Positions 30,752 to 32,756 of a stretch of DNA of 32,756 bases are shown here, piece after piece. The stretch comes from Gemmatimonadota bacterium (GTDB lineage: Bacteria > Gemmatimonadota > Gemmatimonadetes > Gemmatimonadales > Gemmatimonadaceae): NCBI GenBank assembly GCA_023249375.1, contig JAHFCT010000037.1, positions 1-32,756 of the forward strand, written 5' to 3'. Both the position numbers and the translations under genes were made by a program. Under the pieces are notes generated by a model. That model did not search any database and was not told where the DNA came from. It saw nothing but the letters and a program-made list of their open reading frames with translations. Position 1 is the first letter of the stretch. Each line of letters opens with the position of its first letter.

Positions 30752-31745
30752 TCCGCGCGTTGCCCAGGCGCTGGCTGCGCTGGCGCAACCCATTGCCGAG
30801 TTCCGCGCCGCGGTGCAGGGCGCGCTGGCGCAGGCTGACGCTTTCCTGGCGGCGCAGACGGCGGATGCCGTCACGCAGGCCGCGAGCGCTGCCAAGTCGC
30901 TCGGCGTCTTTGGCTCGCATCTGGACGCGGCCAAGTTTGCCGCGATGTTCCCGAGCGTGGCCAAGGCCGACAAGGCCTCGCAGGCCGCGCTCACCAAGGC
31001 CGCCAAGATTCTGCGCAGCGTCGCCACGCAGGGCGACGACATGGCGCTCGCCAAGGTGAGCGACGGGCGCAAGCTCGGCGCCACCATCGACGCCGCGCTC
31101 GCCGGTGCGGGGCAGGCGTTCGGTGCCATCATCATCACCGAACTGGTGCGCGGCGGGCGCTACAAGGCCGCCGAGCACGAGCGCCTGCTCGACCCGAGCG
31201 AGTTCCGCGCGTGGAACAACGCCGAACGCCGCTTTGCGCCGCCGCTGGTTGTTGAAGTGGCCGGCGCCGACTTGCATGCCGGCGCGTTGCTCGATTTCGC
31301 CGACGGGCGCGAAAAGATCGTGCTGGTCGTCACGGGTGACGCTCCTCCCGCCGCGCTCGTTCGCTGCATCACGCCGGGTACCTTCGTGCTGCAGACGGTG
31401 GACGGCACGGGACTCGACCGCCTCGTCGGCTACGAGGGTCCGGCCATCGCCGCCTTCCTCCCCGAAGGCGCCGCGACGTTCATGCACGATCCGACCGCCG
31501 GCAAGGAACCCTGGCAGCGGCTCACCGTGCCCTTCCTTCCGACCACGCCGTTCAAGGCCGTCGGCGGATTCAGCGCGTGGCAGATGGAGCAGGATGTGAA
31601 GATGCTGGCCGATCTCGCCCGCACGCCGTTTGCGGTGCCGGCCGTCCCGGGCGCCAAGGGCGCACCGGCCATCGGCGCTGGCGACGCGGTGGATCGCATC
31701 GCGTCGTGGCTGCTCGGGACATCGGGCATCGCGGGCAACGGCTGA
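30741..31745 (+). CDS. Unrecognised 334-residue protein embedded in the ferredoxin-reductase operon
   Basis: I do not recognise this protein. Residues 1-105 are Ala-rich and helical (many AxxxA and AKxA steps), with no signal peptide or membrane segment. Residues about 115-290 look like a mixed alpha/beta domain (GAIIITELVRGGRYKAAEHE, PPLVVEVAGADLHAGALLDF, EKIVLVVTGDAPPAALVRC, GTFVLQTVDGTGLDRLVGYE). There is a single Cys, so it is not an iron-sulfur protein. The ATG at 30741 lies inside the end of korB (11-base overlap), and RnfB follows after 15 bases, so it is made with the ferredoxin-linked enzymes. A structural, assembly or regulatory role for that system is possible; I cannot assign one. 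Confidence 0.8.
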   Translation: MPSDPRVAQALAALAQPIAEFRAAVQGALAQADAFLAAQTADAVTQAASAAKSLGVFGSHLDAAKFAAMFPSVAKADKASQAALTKAAKILRSVATQGDDMALAKVSDGRKLGATIDAALAGAGQAFGAIIITELVRGGRYKAAEHERLLDPSEFRAWNNAERRFAPPLVVEVAGADLHAGALLDFADGREKIVLVVTGDAPPAALVRCITPGTFVLQTVDGTGLDRLVGYEGPAIAAFLPEGAATFMHDPTAGKEPWQRLTVPFLPTTPFKAVGGFSAWQMEQDVKMLADLARTPFAVPAVPGAKGAPAIGAGDAVDRIASWLLGTSGIAGNG

Positions 31746-31760
31746 GCGCGCGGACTTCCG

Positions 31761-32603
31761 ATGATCATCCTTCAGGCAATCCTGATCCTCGGCGGCACCG
31801 GTCTGGTGTTCGCCATTCTCATCGCCGCCGCCAACAAGAAGCTCAAGGTCTGGGAAGACCCGCGCATTGACGTGGTGGCCGCCATGCTGCCGTCCGCAAA
31901 CTGCGGCGCCTGCGGCCTGCCGGGCTGCCGCGCGTTTGCGGAAAAGGCGGTGGTGGGAGAAATCCAGCCGGCGAAGTGCACTGTGTCGAACGCCGAGCGC
32001 ATTGGTGAGATCGCGCACTTTCTAGGTGTCGATGCGGGCGAAGCCATCAAGCGCGTCGCACGTCTGCAGTGCGCCGGCGGCACCAACGTGGCCACGCAAG
32101 CCGCCGAGTATCGCGGCCTCGGCACCTGCCTGGCCGCCGCGGCGGTCGCTGGCGGTGGCAAGGGCTGCTCGTGGGGCTGCCTCGGCCTCGCCGACTGCGA
32201 GCGTGCCTGCACCTTCGGCGCCATTTCGATGAACGCCGACGGACTTCCCGTGGTGGACGTGGAGAAGTGCACGGCGTGCAACGACTGCGTGGTGGCCTGT
32301 CCCAAGGACCTGTTCGTGCTCCAGCTGCTGGATCATCCACTGCTGGTGCAGTGCAAGAACCTCGTGAATGGAGACGGGGTGCTGGAGTCGTGCACCGTGG
32401 CGTGCACGACCTGTGGCAAGTGCGTGCTGGACGCCGCGCCGGGGCTCATCAGCGTGGCGAGTGGTGTGGCAGTCATCAACTACGACAAGATCGCCGAAGC
32501 CGAGGAGAGCGCTGTGGAGCGCTGCCCGACCGGAGCGATTATCTGGCTACGCGGCGCTCAGTTTGCGCGCGTGCCGGCCCTCAGCAGTGCGGAGGCAGCA
32601 TGA
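31761..32603 (+). CDS. RnfB-like membrane-anchored iron-sulfur protein
   Basis: 280 residues. An N-terminal helix (IILQAILILGGTGLVFAILIAAA) anchors it. A PF04060-type cluster motif follows (C48, C51, C56, C73: NCGACGLPGC and PAKC). Then come two ferredoxin-like groups, CSWGCLGLADCERAC and CTACNDCVVACP, and a further Cys-rich tail (CTVACTTCGKC and a final ERCPTGAI). This is the RnfB layout with an extended C-terminus. In Rnf complexes RnfB accepts electrons from ferredoxin; here no other Rnf gene is present, so it may be a stand-alone ferredoxin acceptor beside the oxidoreductases. ATG at 31761. The stop overlaps the next start (ATGA at 32600). Confidence 0.88.
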   Translation: MIILQAILILGGTGLVFAILIAAANKKLKVWEDPRIDVVAAMLPSANCGACGLPGCRAFAEKAVVGEIQPAKCTVSNAERIGEIAHFLGVDAGEAIKRVARLQCAGGTNVATQAAEYRGLGTCLAAAAVAGGGKGCSWGCLGLADCERACTFGAISMNADGLPVVDVEKCTACNDCVVACPKDLFVLQLLDHPLLVQCKNLVNGDGVLESCTVACTTCGKCVLDAAPGLISVASGVAVINYDKIAEAEESAVERCPTGAIIWLRGAQFARVPALSSAEAA

Positions 32604-32756
32604 GTGCGATGAAGACGGGCGATGCCGGCAACGCCAAGTTCCCGGGCAGTCGTCAGGCGCTTGATGGATCATTTGCGGTGGTCGCGATGGAAACGGCGGG
32701 CAGCGAAGCCGCCGGCGCCTATCCGATTACGCCGTCCACGCAGATGGATCTGCCAT
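32600..32756 (+). CDS. Start of a second 2-oxoacid (probably pyruvate):ferredoxin oxidoreductase, cut by window edge
   Basis: Fifty-two codons before the right edge. The ATG at 32600 overlaps the RnfB-like stop. After a short leader the sequence reads DGSFAVVAMETAGSEAAGAYPITPSTQMDLP. YPITPST is the signature of the alpha (pyrimidine-binding) domain of pyruvate:ferredoxin oxidoreductases, and the preceding ETAGSEAAG resembles the single-chain NifJ-type entry better than KorA's GNEAIGMG. It is the fifth gene of the operon. Pyruvate is the likely substrate from context, but the gene is too incomplete to be sure. Confidence 0.78.
   Translation, partial: MSAMKTGDAGNAKFPGSRQALDGSFAVVAMETAGSEAAGAYPITPSTQMDLP

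Overview
The window is dense, GC-rich bacterial chromosome with short intergenic gaps and many ATGA/GTGA start-stop overlaps. The gene set suggests a member of the Gemmatimonadota: a Ser/Thr kinase fused to a TolB-like propeller, GlnRS, a homospermidine synthase/decarboxylase pair, a two-subunit 2-oxoacid:ferredoxin oxidoreductase, and ATCCGTG-type intergenic repeats. That assignment is an inference from family content; no rRNA or marker comparison was possible. I saw no tRNA, rRNA, CRISPR array or insertion sequence.

Layout. 1-1203 (-) is the N-terminal part of an exported M19 dipeptidase that runs off the left edge. 1663-8806 (+) is a six-gene operon: a Tat-exported four-cluster ferredoxin, an NrfD/HybB-like membrane protein, a 13-heme cytochrome c, a sensor kinase with c-heme motifs in its periplasmic domain and a cysteine-rich insert in its ATPase domain, and two response regulators whose output domain looks like glycine-cleavage H protein. 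8948-10306 (-) holds a cyclophilin and a DUF4386-like membrane protein. 10513-13106 (+) is a polyamine operon. 13205-16287 (-) is a receptor Ser/Thr kinase followed by a GNAT acetyltransferase. 16531-17133 (+) is a flavin-binding PPOX-like protein, followed by a repeat-rich gap. 17477-20886 (+) holds GlnRS and two tandem deoxynucleoside kinases. 20938-22677 (-) is an M28-like peptidase. 22801-26823 (-) is a minor-pilin operon (FimT/PilV/PilW/PilX types), preceded by a cluster of GTCAC/GTGAC dyads. 27102-27596 (-) is a small secreted protein of unknown function. 27912-32756 (+) is a ferredoxin-linked 2-oxoacid oxidation operon: KorA, KorB, an unrecognised 334-residue protein, an RnfB-like iron-sulfur protein, and the start of a second 2-oxoacid:ferredoxin oxidoreductase.

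The strongest candidate for an undescribed system is 1663-8806. It joins a quinone/cytochrome electron-transfer module to a heme-bearing sensor kinase and two regulators that lack DNA-binding domains but carry H-protein-like domains, one of them membrane-anchored. The architecture suggests that the redox state of the periplasm or cytochrome pool is read by the kinase and passed to a protein-protein or enzymatic output rather than directly to a promoter. The second region of interest is the Kor/unknown/RnfB/Por operon, where an uncharacterised protein is translationally overlapped with the ferredoxin-reducing enzyme.
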